A stretch of DNA of 64,000 nucleotides from Distichodus sexfasciatus (Eukaryota; Chordata; Actinopteri; Characiformes; Distichodontidae), in assembly GCA_032718565.1 (NCBI GenBank), contig JAVGVS010000844.1, forward strand, positions 1-64,000, written 5' to 3'. Positions 39,277-50,000 of this stretch are shown here, piece after piece. Both the position numbers and the translations under genes were made by a program. Within the stretch, counting starts at the first letter, position 1; every line of letters starts with the position of its first letter. A model generated the notes under the pieces. The model was given only the letters and a program-made list of their open reading frames with translations, ran no database searches and had not been told where the DNA came from.

Positions 39277-39919
39277 TGTGACCCTCCACGGCAAAACCAG
39301 TCGCTTGTCGCAAATTTTCAAAATTGAGTTATTGTGTTTTCATGAAAGGACATAAATCAAGCTTCAAAACGATACCTATATCGAATGAATCAGACGACAT
39401 ATGACTGAGATATCAACATTCAAAGGAGTCGGGTTTCACGCCAAGTGAGAAACGGAGAAATCTGCCGTCGAAGTTGACTATCGACGTAGCACTCACAGAC
39501 GCTCGGTGCGGTCGCGGCTACGTTTGCATTTACGGTAACCTACGCTGCATTCACAGCCACACGGATAGCCTACCTGCGTTAGGTTAACTGAACTCGGGAG
39601 ACGAAGATGGATTCCGGAGAAATATCTTCACGCTAGTCCACCAGTGGATTTACCGTAAATATTGGAGTAGAGCGGTCAAAACAGAAACTTTTAACATTCT
39701 GCTGGAATTGAATTCCTCACCTCAAGAAAGTCACGGTTTTAGGATGGAAAGGGTAAGTTTTTCAGCCAAATTTATTCACAACAGTAGAGTATAGACCTTC
39801 CACTGTTTCAAAACACTAAAAACAAAAAATCCAAAATTTTACCCCACGCAACATAAACAGTCGTTTTTCTCGGAAACCTCCGTTGCGACAAGCGACTGGT
39901 TTTGCCGTGGAAGGTCACA
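39277..39919. mobile_element. Inverted-repeat element, copy 1 (643 bp)
   Basis: Ends TGTGACCCTCCACGG and, inverted, the same sequence (CCGTGGAAGGTCACA). The terminal inverted repeats run about 36 bp (through the CAAAACCAGTCGCTTGTCG segment). No transposase is coded, so it is a non-autonomous DNA transposon. All three copies are flanked by T-rich bases, so the target duplication cannot be defined. This copy holds the empty site for the insertion seen in copy 3. Confidence 0.75.
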
Positions 39920-41167
39920 TTTAACCCTTAAATGCGTGGTTTCCCCTTGAGGGAACGACCATCTTATACTCTGAGTTAAAGGATCATAATTCTTTGTACC
40001 TGCACTGGCAGTAGTCCCTAAACAAGCAGCGCTGTCTTCATGCTTATTGACCTCACGCGGCAGCTGCTTTCGCTGTTTGTTCTGGAACAAAAGTTCCCTC
40101 TGTCTATCTTTCAGCTCATAACATCCCATAAACCTCTCCACACGCTTCTGGCTCAGTGTCTTTGTTTTCGTACCGTAGGGGACTAACTAACACTGGCTCT
40201 TCTTCTGAGAGAAATACCCACCATGTTCAGAGATCACTTTGGGATGATCACCCTAGATGTCAACTCAGAGAGAGAAGGAGGTCGGTCAAATTGGACACGT
40301 CGTCAACCCGATGCTTTTATCCCTCTGTGTTGCCACAGGAGGGGGATACAGGAGCAGAAGTTGCGATATAAAAAGAGACTCTCAGTCTGGCCAGAATTGT
40401 GGAAAGGTACAAAGAGAAGTGTTTCCTTTGTCTCCGGACTCACCGCCTCATCGCCGCCCGTGAGGAAAGTGTTTGTCTTGGCAGGGAAAAGTCAACAGTA
40501 GTCCTGCAGTCAACTGCCAGTGGAGCGCACATATACGAGGGCTGGGGTGAAAGGGGTAGATGGTGTAACTGTTAGAGGGGCTGCGAGATGGGAGGTGGTG
40601 GGAGCTTTTTTCTTTAAGTGGAAAACCACTACTAGCGCTGAATTCCTTTTCCATCCCTTACTCCCACAGTTTGGCCGAACAAGGCTTTAGTGTTTAGTGT
40701 CTGCATGTCTAAAGCACTGGCATTAATTTCCAGTGATATGCTTCAATGACTGAGCAATGTATTACCATACTCTAGCTTGTTCTACGTGGTTTGTAGTAAA
40801 TGACTAACACAAACTTTCAGTTAAAACTTTCACAGAAATTGTTTAAACCGCCCACATGAAACTCACTTTACCATCCAGCCTCTCTCACTCCTGTTCTATT
40901 GTCCACGTCCTCCCACAGACACAAAAAACCCCAGACTGCTCTCCTGGCCGAGTGTGTGGCATGTGTTTTTGCGTCTAGAGGGAACAGGAAAAGAGCCTGG
41001 ATTCAAACAGCACTTTGAACTGAATCATCATAATGTTCAATCCAGCGTTTATGAAGTGCTTTTCTAATATATTTTATATTACAGACATACATACGTAACT
41101 GTTAACGCACCTGTCATCACAACACTCTAACCTGGGGTAGTCGTTAATGGAGTTCACCCTGTGATCA
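39920..41167. other. Intergenic stretch
   Basis: Starts with a TTGAGGGAACGACC motif seen in fish repeats. Overlapping short frames at 40,156-40,501 look accidental. No gene seen. Confidence 0.4.
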
Positions 41168-41409
41168 GTGAAAGTGAAAAGTGAGTGATTATTTGTCATC
41201 GTGAACACACCACAACACAGCGCACCATAATGAAAGGTGACGTCTGCATTTAACCCATCCGTCAAGGAGCAGTGGGCAGCTAACAAGCACCCGGGGAGCA
41301 GTGCTTGGGGACGGTACCTGGCTCATGAGTACCTCAGGGGCAACTTTACCGGCCCTGGATTCGAACCTGCGACCTTCTGATCACAGGGCGAACACCCTAC
41401 CGTTACGCC
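41168..41409 (-). repeat. tRNA-derived SINE (second family), antisense arm of a head-to-head pair
   Basis: A complete antisense copy that meets a sense copy at about 41,409. Confidence 0.78.
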
Positions 41410-41525
41410 ATCAGAAGGTCACAGGTTGGAATCCCAGGACCGGTAAACGTACCACTGAGGTACTCATGCGCCAGGTACCGTCCCCAAGCACTGCTCCCCC
41501 TCCCCAGGTGCTGCAGGTACTCACT
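41410..41525 (+). repeat. tRNA-derived SINE (second family), sense arm of a head-to-head pair, 3' truncated
   Basis: Begins ATCAGAAGGTCACAGGTTGG, runs through GGTACCGTCCCCAAGCACTG and stops. With the antisense neighbour it makes an inverted repeat with almost no spacer. Confidence 0.72.
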
Positions 41526-41690
41526 CACACAACTTGGATGGCATGCTCGAGCCAAGAGAACTAAGAAAACGCTGAACTGAAAAGGAAAAAGGCACTTGTG
41601 ACAAAGACACAAGTTCAAGTGAGTTCCAAACAGCACACAACTACACAACAGACACAAACGCAAAGTGCTGAACATTAGGGGAAACTCATT

Positions 41691-42304
41691 TGTGACTCTG
41701 CACGGCAAAACCAGTGGCTTGTCGCAAATTTTCAAAATTAAGTTATGATGTTTTCATGAAAGAGCATAAATCAAGCTTCAAAACGATACCTATATGGAAT
41801 GAATCGGACGACATATGACTGAGATATCAACATTCAAAGGAGTCGGGTTTCTCCTGTCACGCCAAGTGAGAAACGGAGAAATCTGCCGTGCGTAACCTCC
41901 TGAGCCTTTCGGTGCAGTCAGCGGCTACGTTGCGCAACAGCCTCGCTGCATTCACAGCCACACGGATAGCCTACCTCGTTAGGTTAACTGAACTTCGGGA
42001 GGCGGAGATGGATTTGGAAATATCTTCCGCTAATAGTCAACCAGTGGATTTACCGTAATGTGTGGAGTGAAGCCCGGTCAAAACAGAAACTTTTAACATT
42101 CTGCAGGTGATTCCTCTCAAAGAAAGTCACGTTTTAGGATGGAAAGGGTCAGTTTTCAGCAAATTGATTGTAGAGTATAGACCTTCCACGGTTTCAAAAC
42201 ACTAAAAACAAAAAATCCAAAATTTTACCCCACGCAACATAAACGCTCGTTTTGCTCGGAAACCTCCGTTGCGACAAGCGATGGTTTTACCGTGCAGAGT
42301 CACA
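41691..42304. mobile_element. Inverted-repeat element, copy 2 (614 bp)
   Basis: The same termini (TGTGACTCTGCACGG inverted at the right end) and the same internal order as copy 1, with several small deletions. It lies 1.8 kb from copy 1 in the same orientation. Confidence 0.75.
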
Positions 42305-43865
42305 TTTTTCATGAAGACAGCGGAGACAAGACAGGAGTAAACTTTGTCATCTGTACAGATATACAGAGAGACAAAACGACGTGGCTCCAGTTTTCACAGT
42401 GCAACAAGAAATAGGGAACAAAGAACAAACAGGGCACATAGAATAAACAATATATAGATAGAATACAAAATATACATTTTAAACTAGAAATGGAGTATTA
42501 AATATAACTTTAAACTAGAACTAGAAATAAAAGTAGAAAGAGAGACAATTTGGATGCAGTATTAACCTACAAAAGTGGAACACTGTATGTGCATGAGGTT
42601 ACTAACAGTTACTAACACTAACAATATGAAAAATTCTATATCCAGTCTATTAATAAAACAGTATCGCTTAAAAAGTCTGACTAACATTTAGGTTTGTGCA
42701 GATATTATAACAGCAGTGGAGAACCAGAGTCTGTGCAACACGTTTCAATATTTTGTGCAGACACAGTTGTGACCAGTGAAAGTGACCAGTGATATATACA
42801 TTCACAGTTAGTGGGTGTGAAACATTCACAGTTAGTGGGTGTGAAAATAAGTAGCGGCAGTGCAAAAATTGTACAAATATTTTAGCAGTGTCGTAGCAAC
42901 AGTCATTTGAGGAGGATTACTATTTCAATCGTCTGGCATTAAATGTGTGCCAGATCAGCAGCCGGTTGGAGTGATAATACTGTACAGTTTGTACAGTAAA
43001 CATCACTCTTAATCATCTTTCCGGAGACAGTTTCAGTGCAATCTGTTACAATCAGTTTTTTACCGAGCTGGAAGAGACGCAATGTGTGATAATCTGAAGT
43101 AATCTGAAGCAAGGAAGGGGAACTCTGAATTTGAAACGTGGAAATATTTGCTCAGAGAGACTTCTTACTGATCAACTGTGGGCCTCTAAAATTGGAGGCA
43201 GATTTTGAATTTGAAAGACGGACGTGCTGAGCTGCTGATGGAGACGTGGAGGAGAAAAGGATGTGGATATTGAAATTGGAACAGACTCAAGAGCAACATC
43301 TCGGGGTCCAAACTGTGAGGTTTTCCCAGCTGTTGTCGGACAGCCACACTCTAGGGTGTGCCGGCGAGCAGCGCGTAGCTGCAGAGTCATCATATAAATA
43401 GAGAAGGAAAGCTAGAAGAGCTGATGATTCATTCTGCTGAGGAATATATGTGTGAATTACGCCAGTGCTGCTTGGTGAATAAGACAATTATGTAGTAGTG
43501 AAGCAGAAGTGGCATTTGTGGCACTGTAACCCATAGATGACATAGATTTGTGCTAGATTCGCATTGACGATGATGACACAATTTTACGCGAGATTAACTG
43601 TGTACCAAACAACAACAAAGAAACCGGGAGATCGATTTTTACGTCGTTATTTATTGAAGGGTTGCGGAAAATTGCACGAAAGCCATCTCTCTCGCACACA
43701 CACAAACACACACAAGCGCGCGCGTATGCAAAACACACTAGTTGTCAAAACTCTATCAGATTTGAATGAACGTAGTAGAACTTAGGTCTTCTTTTAACTT
43801 AATTTTGTCTAAAATGAAGTAGAGCAGAGCAGATACCTGACCGTGATATTTCACCAAACTAGTAG
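42305..43865. other. Intergenic stretch
   Basis: Contains a two-copy tandem of a 23-24 bp unit (TTCACAGTTAGTGGGTGTGA) at about 42,800-42,845 and a (CA)n run at about 43,695-43,715. No gene seen. Confidence 0.45.
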
Positions 43866-43873
43866 CTTATCCT

Positions 43874-44825
43874 CAGTGTTGGGAGTAACGCATTACAAAA
43901 GTAACGAGTTACAGTAACGGATTACTTTTTGCTGTAACGTAGTGATGTAAGGCACTACTTATCAATTTTCACTAATATTTTACTCGGTACATGTTCACAA
44001 AGCCCTTTGAATCAAAAATTTTAACCAAAGTTTAGTTGAGCCTCTTGCACAGTGCATCACATAAGGCTTGCTTCTCCGGCGAGATGGCAGAAGACAGTGC
44101 TTTTGCGAAGTGGAAAGTTTGCGCATCACTTTGAGTTCGTCAGGGATAAAGACAAAAAAGAATGTTTTAGTCAAGAGCAATCTTTGCCCAAACCCTAAAG
44201 AACTATCGATGTCGAGAAATAGCACTAGCAATTTTGAAAAAACCACCTCGAGCATTATGCATGACGGATGCCGTGAATCTCTTGAATTCAAAGAGAATAA
44301 AGGAATGAGAATCGTAAGAAAAACGCATCTTTTCTTCTCATTATAGTGAGCATTAGTGTGGGATATAGTTTTGTTTAATGATGAACAAGCCTAGACTTAA
44401 TATTTATTCCACCTCTATTTTGATGTTATTCAAATTCTGGTCATCAAAAACAAACAAACAAACAAAACCAAACAAATTCTGGTCATTTTTCATTTTGGCT
44501 GTTAATGTTTCTTGAATTGTCTCTTAAGCCCTTACTTTGCCAGTTATATTAATCATATTGTTCGTAGCCTGGTTAGCACATAATCATTATGCTACAAACA
44601 TCACGTTTTACTCGGCATGTAATGATCGGCAATATTTTTTCTCATATTAGAATGTCAAGTTATATTTTCACAGTTATTTTGGTGAAAGTAACTGAAAAGT
44701 TACAGAAGTCAGGTAACGATTACAGTTCTGAGACAGTGATATTGTAACGTAGCGGATTACATTTGAATACCAGTAACAAGTAATGTATAGTGTATTACAC
44801 TTTGCAAGTAACTTGCACAACACTG
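43874..44825. mobile_element. hAT-type non-autonomous element (952 bp)
   Basis: Begins CAGTGTTGGGAGTAACG and ends GCACAACACTG, inverted termini. The flanks CTTATCCT (43866-43873) and CGTATCCT (44826-44833) match in 7 of 8 bases, an aged 8 bp duplication. The interior is AT-rich, with GTAACG/GATTAC repeats near both ends. No transposase is seen. Confidence 0.7.
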
Positions 44826-45266
44826 CGTATCCTACAAATTGAAAACTGCAAAATTGAAAAATATACGCCGACTGTCACGGGTCGACCCGCACATCACTAT
44901 CGCTGAGGGTTTGTGGTCATGTATATGAACATATGGACATGATGTAAACGCAGAAGCAAGTATTTGAAGTGGTGGGCAGCGGATTTTTTTTTCCGAAATC
45001 GCACCACAAAAACTAAAAGATATCTCTCTGTCTGACTCTCACGCCAAAAAAATACATTTCAAGAAAGGTATTTATTGCGTCTGATCATTCCATGATGTCC
45101 ACAGCTGGTCACTTGGCTGTTAGAGGTACCAGACTGTTGGAAATTTGATTATAAAACCATGACTTTATTTCAAAGGTTCCCCGAAAATATTTTCTATACT
45201 TTAAACCTATGTTAGATCTGAATTTTATGTAACATTACATTAAAACTAGGGCTGTGCAAAAATATA

Positions 45267-45848
45267 CAGTACTGTGCAAAAGTTTTAGGCCGGTGTGAAA
45301 AAATGCTGTAAACAAAGAATGCTTTCAGAAATATAAATAATGATTGTTTATTTTTATCAGTTTACAAAATGCAAAGTGAGCGAACAAAAGAAAAATCTAA
45401 ATCAATGTTTGGTGTTACTACCTTTTGCCTTCAAACCAGCATCAATTCTTCTAGGTACACTTGCACAAAGTCAGGGATTTTGTAGGATTATAGTCATTAT
45501 ATTATTTTGTAGGATTATAGTCATTATATAATTTTGTAGGATTATAGTCATTATATTATTCTGTAGGATTATAGGATTATAGATCTGTGGTTAGTTCTCC
45601 AAGATGTTTGGAACAACCTTCCAGCCGAGTTCCTTCAAAAACTGTGTGCAAGTGAACCTAGAAGAATTGATGCTGTTTTGAAGGCAAAGGCTGGTCACAC
45701 CAAATATTGATCTGATTTAGATTTCTCTTTTGTTCATTCACTGCATTTTGTTGATTGATGAAAATAAATGATTAACACTTCCCTTTTTGAAAGCATTCTT
45801 TGTTTACAGCATTTTTTCACACCTGCCTAAAACTTTTGCACAGTACTG
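45267..45848. mobile_element. Tc1/mariner-derived non-autonomous element (582 bp)
   Basis: Starts CAGTACTGTGCAAAAG and ends inverted, flanked by TA. The terminal inverted repeats are long (over 100 bp). The right half on the + strand still reads as the tail of a Tc1 transposase (WNNLPAEFLQKL, then RRIDAVLKAKAGHTKY). The middle holds three copies of a ~26 bp unit (TTTTGTAGGATTATAGTC) at about 45,477-45,560. Confidence 0.75.
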
Positions 45849-47447
45849 TATATACTATACGATATACTCCAAAAACAGATATTTAAAAGGAGGAGAATCA
45901 TGCACCACAAGCAGCCTCAGATAACTGACTGGGCACTTTATACACTTGGCCCAGTGGAATGGCATGAAACATTGTCTAGCGAGATGAACAGAAATAGTCA
46001 TGAAGAGTTTCGTTTCCTGATTCCTGATACACTGATCCACATCAAATCATAGTTTTAAAATTGAAATCAAACGGAAGACCAGCCTCATTCTCCAACCCTG
46101 CTTATAGCAAGTTTAATTTGTGTGACAAAATAGGTTCATGGAAGTGTTCATAGAATAATATACAAAAACACCACGCACACCGCACGCACGGACGGTCCAG
46201 GGATGTATAGATTGTGCAACGCAGACGCAAAGCGTGCTGTGCATCTTTATTTTGGTCTTAGAACTCCAGAGTCCAGCGCAGGAAATGAAAAAACAGAACA
46301 GAAAGGAAAGTTTCCTTAAAATTTGAAAAACGGGTCATTTAGTTTTTCACTGCTGCTTGTTAACCGCACTGACTTTAATCCTCTAGTCCAACCATAGAAT
46401 TCCTGACATTTTTGGTCCAGCAATTTGATTGAAAACTACTGCGAACACAAGGTGTGTATAACAGGTAGGTGACTGCCATATGATGGGGCGTGTTGTTGGT
46501 TTTTATGACATGAAAACAGAGAACTGGGAGCTTCTCAATTTGTAAATGCGTAGGTGGAATCAGAAAATGACAATGCTTATTAAATCAATAATCACCTCCA
46601 GCGAATGAAACTGACACTAATTTAACTTTCATCTAATCTTGGTGTATATTTCATTTTGCGTCAAAGTTCCGCCTCTAGGTTGCCAGGTAGTCTGTAAACA
46701 ACAAGGCAAATAGGAGAGGGAAATGCAAATGTAAAAACAAATAAAAAGGCGTCCTCGTGCAGATACGAACACAGATACAGCTTATTGAAATGTTAATACA
46801 TGTAAACACTATTCTTACCCGGAGCGTGATCCCCAATGTTTTTGCGTGCTGGATGAATATGTAATGAGGATTTTAAAGGATCTTTGTCTTGTAGATTTTA
46901 ACTGTAATTCCTGGCACTGCTCATGACGTCTCATATCTGAGTGCTTATACTGTTTACATTTTTCCCCACAAAAAGGGAGCGGTGTAACACAGTGGCCATT
47001 ATATATCCTGCAGATATTATAGTGCTGCTCAGCCAAATAAATTAGGACATTTAAGTGCTGCGTAAGTCTTATTTTTTTTCCTGACAACTGGATCTAATTT
47101 TGACCTAACGACAGAGCTTTAGACACCTTTTGCATTTGCATCACTTGTTGTTTTACTAGAACTTTTATAGAGTATTGTGTCAACGTTTCCATAAAGAGTA
47201 GTGTGCCTGCTTTTATTTTCCAACTATGAAAAAAAAAGGCAAATAAACATTATTCACGTTTCAAAAAAAGTTGTTAAAGAAATGTCATTCTTTTTCTGCT
47301 TTTTAAACCCGTGTGTGGTGTCCACTTTGACTTAGTGTATCATAATTCGTGTATGAAAGAGTTGAGAAGAACTCGTCTTTAGAATGTAAAATGCTACGTT
47401 AGATCAGGATCGACTTTCACTCTTAACCCTACCTTTCACTTTTTTTA
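45849..47447. other. Stretch upstream of p2ry12
   Basis: AT-rich. It should hold the p2ry12 promoter and any non-coding first exon, but I cannot place them. The frames at 46,815-47,087 have no domain. Confidence 0.35.
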
Positions 47448-47482
47448 GGTGTATCTACCAGCAACAAGAAACGTTATAAGTC

Positions 47483-48583
47483 ATGGAGCTGTCAGTACTG
47501 CCAGGGGTCTCATTCCTGTCCAGCAACCAGAGCCACGAGAACGTTTCACGGCGAGAATGTTCCCGAGACAATGTGCTGAAGACGATGGTTTTCCCCGTCC
47601 TGTATTCGCTACTCTTCCTGCTCTCTCTCACTCTCAACATCTTGGCAGTGTGGGTCTTTTTCCAGATCCCCAGTCGCTCCCATTTCATCATCTACCTGAA
47701 AAACATAGTGGTGGCCGATGTCCTCATGACCCTCACCTTCCCCTTTAAGATCCTTGCCGATTCCAACGTGGCGTCTGTTGCCATTCGCGTCTTCGTCTGC
47801 CGTGGCTCATCTGTGCTTTTCTACTTCACCATGTACATCAGCATCCTCTTTTTTGGACTGATCAGCATTGACCGCTGTAGAAAGACCCTCTGGCCCTTCG
47901 TGGGCACCAATCGTAAGCGCCTGGTGTCCCGAAAGATCCTGTCTGGAGGGGTCTGGGCATTTCTCCTGGCACTCTCACTGCCCAACGTGTTCCTGACCAA
48001 TCGGACACCCACGTCTAAAAGCTTCAAATGCAGTGACCTGAAGTCTCCGATGGGGATGAAGTGGCACGAAGTGGTCAATCACATCTGCCAGGTGATCTTT
48101 TGGGGGAACCTGACAACAGTGGTGGTGTGCTACACGTTGATTACCAAAGAGCTGTACGCTTCCTTCGCACGTTCACGCGCTCAGACTAGACCGGCGCAGG
48201 GGTACTTGGGTGGAGCCGGCATCTCTCCGGGCGACCAGAGGAAGAAAGTGCGAGCGAATGTCTTCCTTGTCCTGGCTGTGTTCTTCATATGCTTTGTACC
48301 TTTCCACTTTGCCCGAGTGCCGTACACCTTGAGTCAGACGAGGGAACGTTCTTTCGACTGTCACCAGAAGCTGGTGTTCTTTCAGATAAAGGAAAGCACG
48401 CTGTGGCTCTGCTCTCTCAACTCACTGTTAGACCCACTCATCTATTTCTTCCTGTGCCAATCCTTCCGGGAGTCTCTGTTCAGCATCCTGCGTGTCTCAC
48501 CTGGAAGGTGTAGGGCGTTGCTGGACACTTCGGACGCAAACACAGGCATCACCCCTATGGGAAACCACTCGGCAGTGCTGTAG
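47483..48583 (+). CDS. p2ry12: P2Y purinoceptor 12-like, ADP-type class A GPCR
   Basis: An intact single-exon 366-aa, seven-helix receptor. P2RY12 is favoured over P2RY13/14 by runs such as CYTLITKELY, FICFVPFHFAR, YTLSQTR and KESTLWL, and by its place next to igsf10. Visible landmarks: N-terminal glycosylation sites, the four extracellular cysteines of the family (C26, C106, C183, C293), the TM6 H-F-A-R (275-278) and TM7 K303 that line the nucleotide pocket in this family, and DPLIY (317-321). Two oddities: the DRY position is D130-R131-C132, and the third intracellular loop has about a dozen extra Gly/Pro-rich residues (about 233-252), so the protein is longer than the 342-aa human one. The known role of the family is Gi-coupled ADP sensing on platelets/thrombocytes and microglia. 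A likely acceptor (TTTTTTTAG at about 47448) suggests an upstream non-coding exon. Confidence 0.85.
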   Translation: MELSVLPGVSFLSSNQSHENVSRRECSRDNVLKTMVFPVLYSLLFLLSLTLNILAVWVFFQIPSRSHFIIYLKNIVVADVLMTLTFPFKILADSNVASVAIRVFVCRGSSVLFYFTMYISILFFGLISIDRCRKTLWPFVGTNRKRLVSRKILSGGVWAFLLALSLPNVFLTNRTPTSKSFKCSDLKSPMGMKWHEVVNHICQVIFWGNLTTVVVCYTLITKELYASFARSRAQTRPAQGYLGGAGISPGDQRKKVRANVFLVLAVFFICFVPFHFARVPYTLSQTRERSFDCHQKLVFFQIKESTLWLCSLNSLLDPLIYFFLCQSFRESLFSILRVSPGRCRALLDTSDANTGITPMGNHSAVL

Positions 48584-48612
48584 ACGACGTCCATTTCTGT
48601 TAGTCGGGACTA

Positions 48613-48618
48613 ATTAAA
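48613..48618 (+). terminator. Possible p2ry12 polyadenylation signal
   Basis: ATTAAA lies 30 bp after the p2ry12 stop in AU-rich sequence. It is a weak single hexamer; a longer 3' UTR running to about 48,740 is equally possible. Confidence 0.25.
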
Positions 48619-49162
48619 GATATGTGTACATATTATAAGTGCACATATCAGCTTCCTTAATTTGTGATCGATTCTCAGCACAAGAAAAGTCTCAATTTTA
48701 TCACATTCTAACTGACCCTTGCTAGATGTTAATGTGCTCTGTATATACACCGCCCTCCAAAAGTTTGGAAACGCCCTAGAAAAGGGCGGTGTTGGACAGT
48801 GCTGCCATGAATCCTTTTGTGATAATGTTAGTAGTAGTATCCATAACCTCCTGTCAAAAACGTGATTTATGACCCCTAGATTTATGACCCCCCATGGTGT
48901 TAGGGTCTACGGGAAACTGTGTTCAAGGATGTCTTGTTTTATGACGTATTTCCCTATCCTGATTTTATGATTCTTTCTGTCTTTGACCATGCAATCTCAC
49001 CCCCCTGACCCCGGTCCCCAAAACACCTCTGGTGTTAAGATGTGTTAGATAAACCACCTACTGTTTAAGATTAGACACTTGGTTCTTCCTGACCAGATCC
49101 ACCACCTGTTAAAGACAGCTCATTAGTATGCAGTGTGTGTGTGCGTCTGACTGTGTTCACGC

Positions 49163-49170
49163 ATATATAG
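49163..49170 (+). promoter_or_regulatory. Possible TATA box of the virus-like gene cluster
   Basis: CATATATAG lies about 55 bp before the first ATG (49223) of the cluster, in line with its direction of transcription. Only the motif and its spacing support this. Confidence 0.3.
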
Positions 49171-49222
49171 TGTTTTCTGGTAAGTCTTGCGTATTCAAAC
49201 GAATCTATTACGTGCTGTAGTG

Positions 49223-49935
49223 ATGGATGTATCGTCTGAAACAATGGGTATTGATTGTAAGAAGCGTGTAGATCTCATAACGATCTAAACGACTCTAAAA
49301 CAACTTTTGCACCAAGAAGGAGAAAACCTGAAAGTCTGGTACGTTTTCTACAAAAAATACCTGATACAGTGGAATACGAATGGTGCTTGTCCGACGGGTG
49401 TGTTGGTGGATATGTTTTTGACAAAAACCTATGCAGTGTGAAACTATACACCGTAGATTCATACAACACAACAGCCGCCGATGGTGAAGCGTACATATCT
49501 TTCGGTGTCGGAGACTGGAAAATATTCAGGAATAAAGTATGACAAGACCTTCAAGTTCCAGGTCTGGACCCGGTCTACAGCGCTGTGTGGGACGATGTCT
49601 TGCTTCAGAAGTGTTAGTATATATTTGCTAATCGTCTTGAGCGGAACCCTGAGGATTACATTTACATGTGTAGTGGAGAATACACAATTGTGAGGGATGG
49701 TAAAGAAATAGATGTCGAGAGAGTCCTGAAAGACCTGAAGGTGATGTACCTCTGGATGGATGTGCCTATATTACACAGTGTTTTCAAGAAGATAGATAGA
49801 TTGTTCAAATGGTGTGGCCTTTTGGACGGATTCCACGATATCAAGGTGCGACTTTTTCAGACAAACGCCCCTGAGCCGGAGTGTAAATGTGGGGCGGAGC
49901 ATCTGGAATCCCCACCTATCGTCTATAAACATTAG
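49223..49935 (+). pseudogene. Broken early gene of the Polinton-like cluster, function unknown
   Basis: An open stretch starts at ATG 49223 (frame 2), stops after 21 codons, and continues in frame 1 from about 49,243, with further in-frame stops near 49,540 and 49,615, to a TAG at 49935. The last part (49666-49935) is open for 89 codons and has a Cys-rich end (ECKCGAEH). I recognise no domain. Its place ahead of the 211-aa gene, the same strand and the similar codon use suggest it belongs to the element. At least three lesions make it non-functional unless spliced. Confidence 0.5.
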
Positions 49936-50000
49936 AGGTCTAGGGTCCTCAACCACCGCAGAGACTGACAATTCAACAATGGCTAAGCTGCTAGTGGACG

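Noticed and set aside
47483..48583. Naming this receptor P2RY13
   Set aside because: The N-terminus (ELSVLP) resembles P2RY13, but TM5-TM7 match P2RY12 better, and the position next to igsf10 agrees with P2RY12.
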